DNA of 60,000 nucleotides from Membranipora membranacea (taxonomy: Eukaryota > Bryozoa > Gymnolaemata > Cheilostomatida > Membraniporidae): assembly GCA_914767715.1 (NCBI GenBank), contig OU612074.1, forward strand, positions 6,961,501 through 7,021,500, in the 5' to 3' direction. The notes under the pieces are model-generated. The model was not told the DNA's origin and made no database searches. It saw only the letters and a list, made by a program, of their open reading frames with translations. Position numbers and translations under genes: made by a program. Positions 34,896 through 47,484 of this stretch are shown here, piece by piece (within the stretch, counting starts at the first letter, position 1; every line of letters begins with the position of its first letter).

Positions 34896-36889
34896 CTGAA
34901 ATCAAAATTTAAGGAGTCTGAACCGTGGTAATAGAGTAATTTTCAGTGGTTTTTCAAAAAAAGTTGGGCATGAAAATATGGTTCTGCAATTTTAGTTTAA
35001 GGGCAGTTCTCATAACTGGTTCTTTCTGACTCTTCGACTCTTATACGGTACGCCGAACAACAAATCATGTCACTTCAGAGTGGGTCCTAGCTAAGTTACG
35101 CTCAGTATTAAGGGATGGTCTGGTTGGGTTCACCTAGTTGTAATCTCTCTTGGTCATGTTGCCCTTAAATGCTGAGCCATACCAAGAAATGTATTTGATA
35201 GTAGAATCCATTGTGTACCATTCTATTCTGCATCATGCTGAGGTCAATGTTGTCCAGCAAGTGAAGTGTATTTACAATCCAAATATTGGGGCACGGTCTC
35301 TCGAACACTTAGCAGTGCGAACGGAAGGATTATCTTCCGAGAAACCCCAAACGACTGTATTCCAAATAATGTATCGACTTTCAGTAATCCCCTCATAGCT
35401 ATATCCACTCTACCGCCTATATCCTTTATGCAGCTCTAAGTACTACTGCTTGTATGTGATAGGTAGTTGGTTTCCCTGGGCTTTGATATTATATACTGTG
35501 AGAAATAGAAAATGATCAGATAAGAAATAAAGTCCCATTGTTGGTGACGACATGAACTTTGTAAAGGGATCACAACACTAAATTTTGCAGCTGGCAGACT
35601 GGTAAATGTTCGCTTCCAGCCAGGTTTAGTGTGATTATGTGCCCTTGTTGGCTAAATATTCATCTAATCTATCCCAAAAACAAGACGGAAGCTTGTGTGT
35701 ACCCCATTGCCAAATAGATTCATAAAATGAGTTAAACTAGATATTACCAGCCAGTCTCCTTCCCCTACTAATTTGCCCTGATCTCTCAAGTGATTTGACT
35801 GTACTGTAAAAACCCAAAAGACTGTCATTTTCATAATTTCTTAGGACCGTCAAGGCTCAATGTCTCCTCAAAAATGTTTAATGGAAGAATTCAGCGTAAT
35901 TAAAAATAAATTATTTTCGGTAGATAATTAAGTGTTGCAACATTGCCATACAGCAAAGAGTTTTATCGCTTTAGTTTAAACAAACCCTAAATTCTGATAA
36001 GCAGGACACACAGAGTTGAATTAAAGAGGATTAAAGAGCTATAAAACGATGAGATCTATCTCATATTTGCAAAGCACCATGAAATAACTGCAAAACGCTG
36101 TGATTGTAAGGTGTAGGTTACTTCGAATCTTTCTATCCGAAAATATTTTCATAATATTATGTAGGGATCGAGTGAAAGTGAAAGGTGAAAATCCCTGAGA
36201 AGCAAAAAATGCTCAGATAGTGTTCACTTTCCTGAATGCAAAAATTTTTCATTGATTTTTTATATTTCTGTATTATTATATTAAAACACACGTTTTGAAT
36301 AAATAGCAGTTGTAATTTCCCGCAAGGATAAACACTGAAATTAATGTCTGTTGATCAAGACCCAACTTCTGACCTGCCATCTCCAGATACCTATCACCTT
36401 TCCACCTGGACATGCTGATACCTGATGCAAGTTGCACGGAAAAATTACATCAGTCAGTCAGTTTCTTTTCCTTTCTTTTCATATTTCGATTCTCTGACAG
36501 GTTTTCAAAGCTAGAGTTTCATTTCAATATTTTACCTCAGACTTCTGTGAATTGCAGCTGGAAATGCTGCTAAGTCCTACCATAGAGAGTCCTATATATC
36601 ACATTAATCAGTTGCTGCATACATAGGGAGCAGTAGAGGAAAATGATCCACTGTTTATCCTTCATGTTGCTGATCATTGATAGTGTTGATGTGTGGCTGA
36701 TGTCACGTACTATTGTGGGAGGGTTCTGTCTGATTATCTCTTAGTCACTAGATATTCGAACTTGTTCGCTGTTAGACGTCAGTGTGAAGGTTTGGTTGCT
36801 GTTAATCAAACTCATGAAAGGTTTGCCTATCACAGCTACCTATAGAAGAAAAAAAAAGATAGTATGAGAACAAAATTAACAGGGCGAGC

Positions 36890-37250
36890 AGGAATAGGAA
36901 CAAGAAAATGGACTTAGTATCGTATCGGTTCGGTCCCAAACTTAAGAGTTTAGTCATCAAACTTAAGTTTTAGGGAAAAAACTGAAGTTTTTTCCCTAAA
37001 ACTTAATTTCGTTGACTTAACTCATTTTTTAGAGGTTTGGGACTTTGAGAACTCAAAAGCCAAGACGGCCGTTTTTTCGAAAAATGAAAACTTGAGTTTT
37101 TTTCACAAAAACTTAAGTTTGTTGACTTAACTCAATTTTTAGAGGTTTTGGGACTTGGAGAACTCATAAATCATGCTGGGCCGTTTTAGGCCGCGGGCCG
37201 TTTTGGACCTCGGGCCGTTTTGGGCTGCGGGTCGTTTTGGGCGTTTTCCA
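36890..37250. repeat. Repeat cluster: perfect 21-bp hairpin, 112-bp tandem, 17-bp GC-rich tandem
   Basis: 36963-37006 is a perfect 21-bp inverted repeat with a 2-base loop. Two diverged units containing GTTGACTTAACTCA and AGAACTCA lie about 112 bases apart (37011-37055 and 37121-37170). From 37178 to 37243 a 17-bp unit beginning GGGCCGTTTT repeats about four times. The cluster sits exactly between duplication copy A and the partial copy that follows. Confidence 0.85.
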
Positions 37251-37859
37251 ATATCCATAGCAAGTTTAGACGAACATCCTGATCACAGCCTTTTCAAACC
37301 AATCTTAACCTGTTGATTCTAATAAAAGCCATTTATTTACAATACCAAATGCTAATGCTCAGGGATTCCATAATAAGTTGAGAGTAATGGCATTTCAAGT
37401 TAAAGGAAATCAAATGACACTGAACAACACCCAATATTTTTATTAGCAAAAAATAAGCGATCAACAGGTATGCCAGCTATGACCCTTGCTTTTTTGGGAT
37501 AAATCCCTCACATTTAGGTTTTCCATACTGGTGTAGGCTTGGATTGCTCACTCGTTACTCCATCATGATTGGTAGATGGAGAGTACATTTGTCACCGAAC
37601 TCCTAACATATTAGGTATAACATCAGATTAGCTTTCTGGGCACTAGTAGACAGAGTGAGGGATTGATTAACTACTTACAGTTTAGCCTTCGGTGCGGATC
37701 AACTACACTTATAAGCTGGGTACTCCAAAGAGACAAGAGACCCAGCTTTACACAATCAAATTGGTCTTTCAAGAACCCCCTTCAAACCCAAGATTGTCAT
37801 ATTACCTTTTTAGATGATCACTGGCTGTCTACTACAGACTTAATTACCATATGTTGCAG

Positions 37860-38020
37860 CCATCACAAAAGAGTTATACACCTGAGGGTGCTTGGGGCTG
37901 GAACATTCAACCTTGAAAGCTCCCCCAATGGGTTTCGAACCCACAATTCTTGTGGCACTAATCGCCTGGCAGTGAATAGCAAGCACACTTAATGATTGCG
38001 CCATCTCACCATCCCCAAAA
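37860..38020 (-). repeat. tRNA-Leu/Ser-like SINE
   Basis: On the minus strand, GATGGTGAGATGGCGCAATC and later GTGGGTTCGAAACCCA give an A-box/B-box pair. The spacing has the extra arm of a class II (Leu/Ser-type) tRNA. The body, TTGAATGTTCCAGC...CACCCTCAGGTGTATA, recurs at 38265-38305. The 3' acceptor is not matched well enough for a functional tRNA. Confidence 0.65.
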
Positions 38021-38309
38021 AAAAGGGTCGATGGCACTAATTAGATTGCCTGCTAATCACTTGTTGTGTTCTCTTGTCCCATAGCTCAGTCTACCATTGC
38101 CACCCTATGCAACACAGCGTACGTGTTAGGGTTGGCCTTACATGGCCCATTGCTGGGACCCCTTGTAGTAAGTTTTTAGCTGTCTTTCCAGCGTGTCAGC
38201 ATGTCTTTCCATGCTGTGACTTTTTTTTTTCCACTAGTCAGGCGGAAGAGGAGTACACAGAAGAGGTATACACCCGAGGGTGCTGAGAGCTGGAACATTC
38301 AACACAAAT

Positions 38310-39870
38310 ATTTCAAGGCCAAATTATTACAACACTGCCATGGCATACAAACATCCTATGTGAAACAACTACTTCAGGTATATTTTGGCAATTGACTATG
38401 ATATTCATCATTATATGTTGCAAAGACTGAAATAATATGTGTCAGTGACATATAGTATATTTGGGTCATCAATTATTTGTCGGCCGAAATATTCTAAGTC
38501 GCTGACACATGTTATCCTTAGAGAAATTGATGTAGTACAATGAATGGGTACATGAATCTTCCTTGTCTTTCTGTGAAAGCTGGCTACAGTGGCAGTGATG
38601 GAGTCTTTGAAATGAATAATCTCCCTTGAAGGAAACAAAAAAATAGAGCTTGACATGACGTTTCACACAACCTGCAACGAAGGGATCATTGCATAGAGAA
38701 AATTCCTTTCTTTCTCAATGCTGCCAAAACGAAACTTCAACATAAGCTTGATAACACCGATTAGCATTGAGTCTCAGTAGTGTGGTACATGTTAGAGGTT
38801 GTGTTACACACAAGAAGTGCATACAATCAATTAGCATCCTCTCTTCAGATAGGTCTAAAAACCAAAAAACCACTGAGGCTATATCGAATGAAGAGGTGAC
38901 AAAGTGATCATGGTCGGTTGCGTGGACACACAAGGCATGACGTTTTTTTTATTTTTTTCTTATCAGACAGAGGACATTATGATAACATTGGTGTTTTTTA
39001 TAGATCATTGTCCACAGCTGTACATGAGTAAGAATGGTGATGAGTGATGAGGTGGTGCCTTCCTCTCACTGTGGAAAGGCCAATTGAATTCATCATCTTG
39101 TTTATATATTTGGTATCATTGCTAAGCCTTGGCTCATATCCACAGCTCTCTATCACAATGATCGATATGTTTTCTTTTGCTTGAATAGAAATCTGGATTT
39201 CACATATTTCACCATAACCAAAGAAATTGATTGATGCTTTTGGTGTTTATGAATATTTAAATTGATACCAAGTCTTAGGTTAAACTAAGAGTGTTGGATT
39301 GCATGCCATGGTGAAAATCCTAGGATTAGTCTGAAATTAGTGTATTTATTTTTAGTGTCTTTTCATAATCCAAATCAAAACTGTCAGTTACTGTTAGTGA
39401 TGCAAAAAATTGAAAATATACTTTTCAATCGATGTGTTTTAGCTAGGCAAAGAGGACTGCTGATCATAGATGAATATTTGGAATTCACAGACACAGCAAA
39501 CATTCAACATACATTGAATAACAGTACCAATGTTAGTCAGAACCACTTGTAGGTAGGTCTCTCCTCTGAAAATGTTTTCTGTGGTCAACAGTTTCTTTGT
39601 TCATAACATTGCCTAACAGAAAAGTAAATAAGGATGTTTTTACAGAATCTGTAATTTGCAAAATGACCTGATAATAAGTTGCACAATATGCAATTAAGCC
39701 AACATAAAACCTCATCCTTGCAGTGACATGGGTAGTGGTTGTGTTGTAACTTGCTGAATTGCTATTCTATGCAGCCGAGCAACCTGCTCAGCTAACAGAA
39801 ATTACTTGCTGCTGATTCACAGTAGAATTCAGATACCCTGTGCAGTAAATACATAACAAGAATGTGAAAC
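38310..39870. other. Unassigned sequence within the partial duplication copy
   Basis: No exon, RNA gene or clear repeat is recognised. Overlapping short frames on both strands are not supported by any motif. Confidence 0.35.
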
Positions 39871-40024
39871 TTGGCATACGATGAGGTAACATCTTGTTAT
39901 TTATCTCCGCATACCTAATAGTAAAGCCCTTTTACATGGTATCAGGCTGACAATATTCCAGTCTGGGACAAACTGAGTCTCTGATGGACCGGAGTCGAGT
40001 GTACTATAAAACTGTGAAGTCCAA

Positions 40025-40320
40025 AGATTCAGGAGCGATGTATTGGTTAAGGGTACGGTCATGTGAACTTTAAGGTCTAGGTTCAATTCGAGGTGCTGGT
40101 AGTCATTCCTGATTTGGTACTGGAGCACCACCAATCCTAGCCAGATCCTTACGTACTGGGACTAGAGCTCCACTGTGTGTTTGCACATCCAACATGCAGT
40201 AAATAGAACCCTCCTGGCTCTTTGATATGAGGTATGTCTGACAGCCGTGGGTATAGGGGGCGAAATATCTTGACCAACGGAGGGGTACAACTTTTGAATT
40301 AGTGAAATGAACCCTCACGG
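40025..40320 (+). repeat. tRNA-like SINE
   Basis: TGGTTAAGGGTACGG (A-box-like) and GTCTAGGTTCAATTCG (B-box-like) are followed by a body with CTAGCCAGATCCTTACG and TGTGTGTTTGCACATCC. The body recurs, truncated, at 42875-43080 in copy B. Confidence 0.55.
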
Positions 40321-43300
40321 AATGTATTCTCAGTCAAATATTGTCAGATATAAACCACTGATTATTAAGCCTAGTCATGATCATTCTTCAGAAGCTTTAG
40401 ATTTTGAATTTGATCCTATAAAATGCCATCTTTTGAATTTAAATATTGCACCCTATACATGCAGCATATTGGACTGGTAGCTGTCGATCATGCAAATTCT
40501 GTTTATAACAAATAAACCTAGACTTATGATTCAAAGGGTATGAGATATCCCAATAGAAGAGTACATCACAACCATGTTATCAGGTCCTGCTAGTTTTGGC
40601 CTCTCTATTGGTCATGGGTTCGTTTGTTAATTATTCCTACTGCTGAGGATCAAGTGACGCAGATATTGCTTACCAACCACCTGCCAGGATAATTTGGTCA
40701 TAATGTTTACAAGGATGCGCCAACACTCCCGAAATACATCTATCATTATGATCATACAACCAGGATTTAGGTTTGTCATTTCTTGCATCTTTTGGCCAAA
40801 AATCTTGTGCAGATTATGACTATAACTAAATAACAAGAATATATTGTAATGAAACACAACTGATGGTAACACAAAACCGTGAATCAGTCAATATAACCGC
40901 AATAGATATATATACACAGCCTCTACACGTTTAATCAATAATTGCAGTTCAGCCTTATCCCATAGTCTTATATAGCCTCTGGGTTACTTAATTGGTGTTG
41001 AATGTAAAAAAAGAAGAAGTTGCGGTTACATTGGCATTAAGCAAACAACTCCTAATTGTTGACCATAAAATGTACAAGATGACATCGCAGTTCAATCTGT
41101 CAATACTGAAACCTAAAAATCACATCATCACATAATTCAAGTACCCAGGCACACTAGATTAAGTGGGAGAAGAGGAGAGAGAAATGACCATACAAATTAC
41201 AGGACAGAGAATGTTTCTCAACTATCACAAAAGTTTTGTTGACATACAATACAATATGTTATGGTATATTATTTAAGCTTCAGAATATGAAGAATAATAT
41301 GCTATAATATCATAACTGATCAGGGCCACACAAAGTAACACTGAGACTATACAAATCAAGAAGGCGATAAAGTATAGATGAACACTTGTTTGTCAACACA
41401 AGCCATGATAATTCTTGCTTCACAAAACCCCTTGTGATGACATCAGATTTAGTATACCTCATCAACCCCAGCAGTACATGAGTGAGGATCGATTATGAGG
41501 CCATGGTTGAAGATTGATATGGTTTTTTTACATTCTTATCATATGGAGAGCATTGTTATGACCTCAGTTGTTTTACACCTTATGTTTGAGTGACAAGGGA
41601 TAAGATCATGTGTCCCGTTCCCCGCAGTGTGTATGGAAACATACCTTTTAAGACATCTATTTTCCAATTGTCATTTATTTGTTTCCGACAGCCCTGCGGA
41701 CAGGACAAAAGTCTTTAGCTCAAGGTTACATTGTTGAGTATTTTACTTCCATTTGCCTTTTGTGTCCTTGATTAAGTTGCCAGATGCGTTCAACAAGAAA
41801 CACCGACTCAAACCTTGGAAAGAGTTATAGCCCGAGTCCCCTATATATTTCAAAACTGTTTGATAAAAATTTATTGCAAAAAATGAAAGGTCAGCTAAGG
41901 GAAGATGAAAATTCACACACTTGTCTCGCAGAATACACGGATGTACCAGTAGGAGTCAGAACCACAGATATCTACATCTTACAAAAGCTCATGCATTCTG
42001 TGGTTCAGATTATCTCTCTTCATAACATTGTGTAACAGATAAATATGCTGTACTGGATTTTTTATAGAATGAAAATTATGCAAAAAATGAATTGATAAAT
42101 TATTCAGTAAGCAAAAAACTAGACCATATGAATTGTGCAGACTACAGAGTAACTTTGTGCATTGCAACAGGCTTCGTTTCTCCAGCGCAACACAATAGAT
42201 TGACGGCAAAAGAGATCAACTTCATTCCAACAGAGCGGTCTGCACTAGTAGAATATTTTTCATGTGGTTTAGAACGTCTCTCTTCATGATATTGAGTAAC
42301 AAATGAATATGCTGAATTTGGCTTTTGATTGCAAAAAATTAATTTGTAGAATTGAACATCAAGCAACACTGCACTTAATAGGCCATGTTTGCGTTCCGAC
42401 TTAATGAGTCAGAATCAATGCAAAAGAGAACAACTTATTCTAATAAGCTATATCCTTTTCCGATAAATGAAGAGGATATTTGAAGTAATGCAGTAAATTG
42501 CTGGAAATTGCTAGTGTAAAACCTTTATAGGTGGAAGTACAGCCTCGTTTACTTCTAATCAAGCCCTACACACACTAGGTAATAAGAAAGGCCAGTAGTA
42601 CTTTGGGAGGTGGGCCCTCAGTCGTCAAACTGAGTTGAGAATAGGAACTGGTTTGCAATGTTTTACAGAATCAATGACATGACGTGATGTCATTTATACC
42701 TCCCTATCCACTAGAGAAGCCTAGTCACATGGTATGAGAAACATTCAGGGCGGGGGGAGATTGAAAGGCGATGTATGAATCCTAAAGGATAGTCTGTGAA
42801 TGTAAATATATATATATGAGTTTTCAAGAGAGGGTGTGATTCCTTTCCTTTAAGAATTACAATCAAGCATGCCATTCATCCTAGCCAGGTCCTTGTGGAA
42901 CTGGACTAAAAATACCTGAGGTCAACTGTGTGTTTGCACACCCCACATGCAGTAAAAATCTCTCTCTCTCTTCGATATAAAGATTATCCGGAATTCCAGC
43001 GGGCAAGGGTATAGGGTGCAGCTTGAGTACCATGGGTCCCTGTACCTGTACTCTAGGGGAGGAACTCTCTCCGCAATGATGACTTTGACTTAAGCAAGTG
43101 CTGACTATGTATTTGTTGGAATATATAGGAGGACTTGTATGGTACATCACAACGAAAGCTCTGCTCTGATTGCTGCTGATCAACTCATTATCAGCAATCT
43201 ATCTGATGGACATTATTAGACAAGGCTAGAAATTAAAAAAAACAGGAAATTTCGCACAAATTTACAATTAGTTATCCTCTCCTATTGCATGGAAGGATAA

Positions 43301-45230
43301 CTCTGAATACATGAATGATAATATGATGTAACTGTTCTAGGCTTAGAGTAAGGGACTGCTCCTATTGGCAAGTAATCAAAACTCGGAATACATGCTTCAA
43401 GAGAAAATCAACGTGAGTTACTGCAAGACAGTTGACACTTTAAAAAAAAATTATTGCCGTTAGGATTTGCTCAATGTGCAGAAAATTGACCATAATGGTG
43501 ATGTATGTCAAACTATTCATTGCATTAGGACTGGTGATGGTTATTTTGCCACCTGACACAGAGACAGTAATCATATATGTGGCGAAAGCAGAACAGACTG
43601 GCCAACAAGAGTAAATCCCTGAGCCAATATTGTACTACCACCGTAAGGTCTTAAATAAGCCGAGGCACCTAAAACCCGGACCTTGGTAATGCACTGATGA
43701 CCGCAGTTCAGGCTAACAAAAACACCAGACAGCTTAGATAAATGATATGAGAAATTCAAATTCAGAGAAACTGGCTTTGAGTGCAATGATGGCGCTTCCT
43801 GATTACGCATACTACTTCTCCATGCAGTGATAATGTCATTTTCAATCAACTAATTTGTTTGATTTATAGCAAAACATTAGTCCAAACTGTAATTATAATT
43901 ATATAACCCATAAAATCAAAAATGCAAATTTGACTGTCTTTTAGTCTGCCAACGGGCAAGAGAAGTAACTCCAAAATCAGGACCACACTCCACGGTATCA
44001 ATGAATAATAAATCTACAGTTTATTTTTAATGGCCAAACTTCAAACAAAGGCAAATTGGGTCATACACAATCTAGAACTGCTTTCTAGTTTGAATAACCT
44101 GATAAAGGGCCAAATAATACGTGCATGGTACCTGTAGACAGTGTATTTACAATGACTAGATGACTAAAGATTGTGATTCTGAAAGATCTGGTCAGTGCTT
44201 GTGAAATTACCAAGTGTAAGAACTATGTAATATGTGTATTCTGTCCAAACCAAGAGAAGCCAGCAAATATAGCTTTTCATAGATGATTGCAGTCAAAAGG
44301 TAAGGTAATAATACTACAAATTTGATATGCATAGTAAACTGGACTCTGATGGGCTGGATGGCAAGTTTCACTTTTGCTTTTTGTGTTTAGTCTTAGGCAT
44401 TGGCAGCAACAAGTGGTTTGTTTATGTAAAAGTATGTTATTTGTTTTTAATTGTCAACTTGAGACGGAGTGGATAAACAATATAGAACATAGGACAATGT
44501 TAACAGAAATCCAATCATTAGCCCAATCACAGCAGGCACTAGGACTTTTGATTTGAATTACTGCAGGAAAATCTGTGATGGAAAAGATAAGATAATACAG
44601 GAAAAAGGTTTCTCAGTTGATTATTCATTAATGTGACTTTTTTATCTGACACAGAGAAAATCATCACAGAAGGATAAAATACTGTATTACGGATGATTGG
44701 TACGTTACCTATATGCATAAGTTTTTGAATACTAGTACAACGGATGGATTGCTTAGTAAATTGCCAGAGGCTAGATCGAAATTAAATATTGCATTGTAAT
44801 ATGGCATTATGTTCACAATAAATCTGTCATCCACATCTTCCACGCACAAAGACTTTATGATCATATTATAGACCGATTTGGAAAAAACCACTATAATATA
44901 AACCAAGTCCGATAAAAGTATGGAGTTTGTATATGAGATCAGTATCTTGTGTATGGCAGCAAACTAGTAAACGAAAATAAAATAAATGAGAAACAGCTGA
45001 ATGGAGCTACCAGGATAATTATAAATAATAATGACATGGGTCACAACTATAGTTAAATTTCCAAGCCCAATGATTACGTTTCAGAGTTATGGTGCCGGAT
45101 AAGGACGGGACTGAGCTTCAAGTGAAAGCATTTGTAGTCAGCAGCACAAAGCACCGGGTTTGTGTTATGATATAACAGCCATGGCAATATGACTATTGTG
45201 TCTTGGTTTGCACTCTACCTATACACCAAT

Positions 45231-45846
45231 CTATTGAGTCATGACTTCTTGATCTGGGTCGTATTGCACTACAGCCTTTTGGCTTTGCTGCGTTCTGTAA
45301 AAATAATCAGAAACTAGATATGCTGTATATACAGGTAGAGACGCACACCTTTCAAAATTGAATGTAAGACATTGTCCTAAATTGACATTCCTTGTGAACT
45401 TTAAAGGTTGAGTTAACTCAGATGTCTCATCACTTTCCACATCACAAAGTATGGCGGTGAAATTCAAGTGCCTTAGTGGCGTGGCTGCAATATCTGCGCA
45501 ATGTTGCTCACTTTGCAGGAATGTAGGAGCGCACCTGGGGGTCAACTGAACCTCAGGAGTCAATGGAAAGCAATGAGATTCGAACCCAAACCCTTCAACA
45601 GTTACATGCTGAATGAACGGCACTCTAACTAACTGAGCCACCTCCTACTCTCCGAGATAATACATTGTCTATCAACTGTTTCGGAAAAGCTAACCTGAAA
45701 ATGAACTGATTTAACTCATATTTAGTTACATCAACAATCATACCTGAAGCACAGGAGTTTCTTCTTGTAGGATATGATTAGAACTATCACAGCAGTGAGT
45801 ACAAGTAGAACTGTAATTAGTACAGGTACCAACCTACTCTCTGTAT
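45231..45846 (-). CDS. Sushi receptor 3' cassette B: TM and tail exons (partial gene)
   Basis: Minus-strand exons 45744-45846 (103 nt) and 45231-45294 (64 nt) have the same lengths, phases and splice sites as cassette A. The TM helix reads LVPVLITVLLVLTAVIVLII followed by SYKKK. The tail QKAVVQYDPDQEVMTQ is identical to A over these 16 residues. The sushi exon expected upstream is missing, replaced by the transposase pseudogene. The TM exon starts in phase 1, so it can still accept the sushi exon at 57898-58131 directly. A longer frame running upstream of the tail exon (to 45641) is only SINE sequence and intron. Confidence 0.75.
45480..45650 (-). repeat. tRNA-like SINE, copy B equivalent
   Basis: On the minus strand, GGAGGTGGCTCAGTTAGTTA is followed by GGGTTTGGGTTCGAATCTC. 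It occupies the position of the copy at 32700-32845. It lies in the single intron of cassette B. Confidence 0.7.
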
Positions 45847-46179
45847 CTGAAAAAAAGAGCAGAAGCAAACAGGTCAATAAAAACTAAGTAAATTGTGGAT
45901 CTCAAATCTTGTGAATTAGCACAGGGAATATAATATTACCTGCAAGGTTTTAATTTCTAGGCATGGCTGTGCCGATCATTTGGGTAGTTTTATGCTTGGG
46001 TTTTGATCTTGTCATATTTAAATTAGATTCTTTCTCTTGGACCAGAGAGAGAATGATGTTTTGAAATTTTGAGGGAAGGTGAAGATAGATGATACAATAA
46101 TAAACAGCGAACTATGACTAACTTGGAACGAAATAATTGCTCGTTTCATCTTCAGTGGGGGCATAAATAACGGAAATGC

Positions 46180-46375
46180 AATACAGGGCTTATACTCCAC
46201 CTTGTTATATATAAGATCAGGGGGCGCTTGCGGTCGGCAAGGATTAGTAAAGGACATGGGAGAATTTGTGGCCTGATTATCTTCCTGACACTGCTGCGAC
46301 CACTGGCTTTCAAACACTGACCTCATGCAATGAAAGACCTGCCCATTACTTTGAGCTAAGACTGCACCCTAATTT
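46180..46375 (-). repeat. tRNA-like SINE, second family, copy B equivalent
   Basis: Occupies the position of 33365-33560. The A box is degraded (TTAGCTCAAAGTAATGG) and the B box is poorer than in copy A. Confidence 0.5.
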
Positions 46376-47484
46376 TACGTTGCAAGATAATATGCAGAGT
46401 AACTTCAAATGCTCAGAGTAGTACCTTTACAATAAAATTGAGGTATGTCATGTATCCTTGAAGGTTGATCAATTGACACCAGTTTTCTGATTTTATTTTA
46501 TTCACACAAATATTAAAAAAGAATGCAAACAGTAACTTGGCAAGAAAAACATAAAACGCTCTTTGTTGCACATAATAGTGTGGCATATAAATGGGTATAA
46601 TGTTAAAAGGAACACAAAATAATACAGACACATATACGTATACATAAATTGATAATAGTTTATAAAAGCCAGTAAAGAAAAATTCATCAACCCAAATAAG
46701 ATGGAAGATAGTTATGTTGATGATAAATTCCATCTTGAGTCCGACAAATTACACGGGATCATTGCAAGAATAATACAAAGATTGATAACAGTTTATACCC
46801 TCAATTATATTTTGATCTTATGAGAGTTCTCCGACCCCTTACAGTATTGTGAGCTTTCTTAGCTAACTGAGAAATTAAATGTTACCTTTGATTGATAAAT
46901 TATTATGAAGGTGTGAATTTAGCCTAATTTCATATCCTGGAAATCATTGAGTGCTTTGGGTCTGAATTTTATAAGTATATTTTTATATTCATCATCACCT
47001 TGGGTGCTAACTTGTCATTCATATGACATCGTCTTGCACCATATTAATGTACTATCATGCGGGTAGTGTGGTAAGATTTTGCACATGGCAAGCTGTAGGT
47101 AAACAAATGAGGTAGAGTATCTGATGAGTCAAGAAAGGGGTAATTTTTTATTCAAGAGCACAGTTACAACTAGCGCATGAGACAGGAAATTCACAGATTA
47201 TCAATATTTAAATTAAATTATAAGGAAAGAAAGAAAGAAAATACGTTTTAGAAGCAAGTCATTTGATGTTAACATGCAACTGAGATCATAGGTACTAAAT
47301 ATGTTATGATGAAGCTGAATATTATATTTATTTACATGTAGAAACAGTGTAGAAAAATAATCATTATCAAATTAAAGCGGTTTGAAGGACAGGCAACATC
47401 CCAAAGAACATCAAGTTTAGCTCTACCTCCTTCCCCGAACATGTCATAGCATAGACAAACCCCCTTTGCTATTCCCAGATCAAC

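Larger units (their letters stand above)
25735..36870. repeat. Segmental duplication, copy A
   Basis: Collinear with copy B (about 41010-55130). Matched blocks are 25735-25795/41020-41080, 26570-27060/41390-41840, 27890-28010/42610-42740, 29440-29760/43400-43730, 32340-34440/45105-47225 and 35090-36870/53060-55130. Divergence is substantial, so the duplication is old, yet the order is kept. Differences are explained mainly by a LINE insertion in A (about 29765-31206) and a transposase pseudogene insertion in B (about 47240-53030). The copy carries the 3' exons of a sushi receptor on the minus strand. Confidence 0.8.
37240..40320. repeat. Partial third copy of the segmental duplication
   Basis: 37240-37760 is collinear with 25830-26280, including the shared CTACTGGTGTAGGCT and TGGAGAGTACA(G/T)TTGTCACC blocks. 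39880-39960 matches 27950-28030, and 40130-40265 matches 42875-43010. The copy is older or more eroded than A and B and lacks the receptor cassette. Confidence 0.6.

Noticed and set aside
36963-37006. microRNA precursor
   Set aside because: The loop is only two bases and the stem is perfectly paired, unlike a typical precursor; a transposon or replication structure fits better.
45295-45641. 136-codon minus-strand frame ending in the receptor tail
   Set aside because: Only the last 64 nt (45231-45294) are exon. The upstream part is intron and a tRNA-SINE, a common source of spurious frames.
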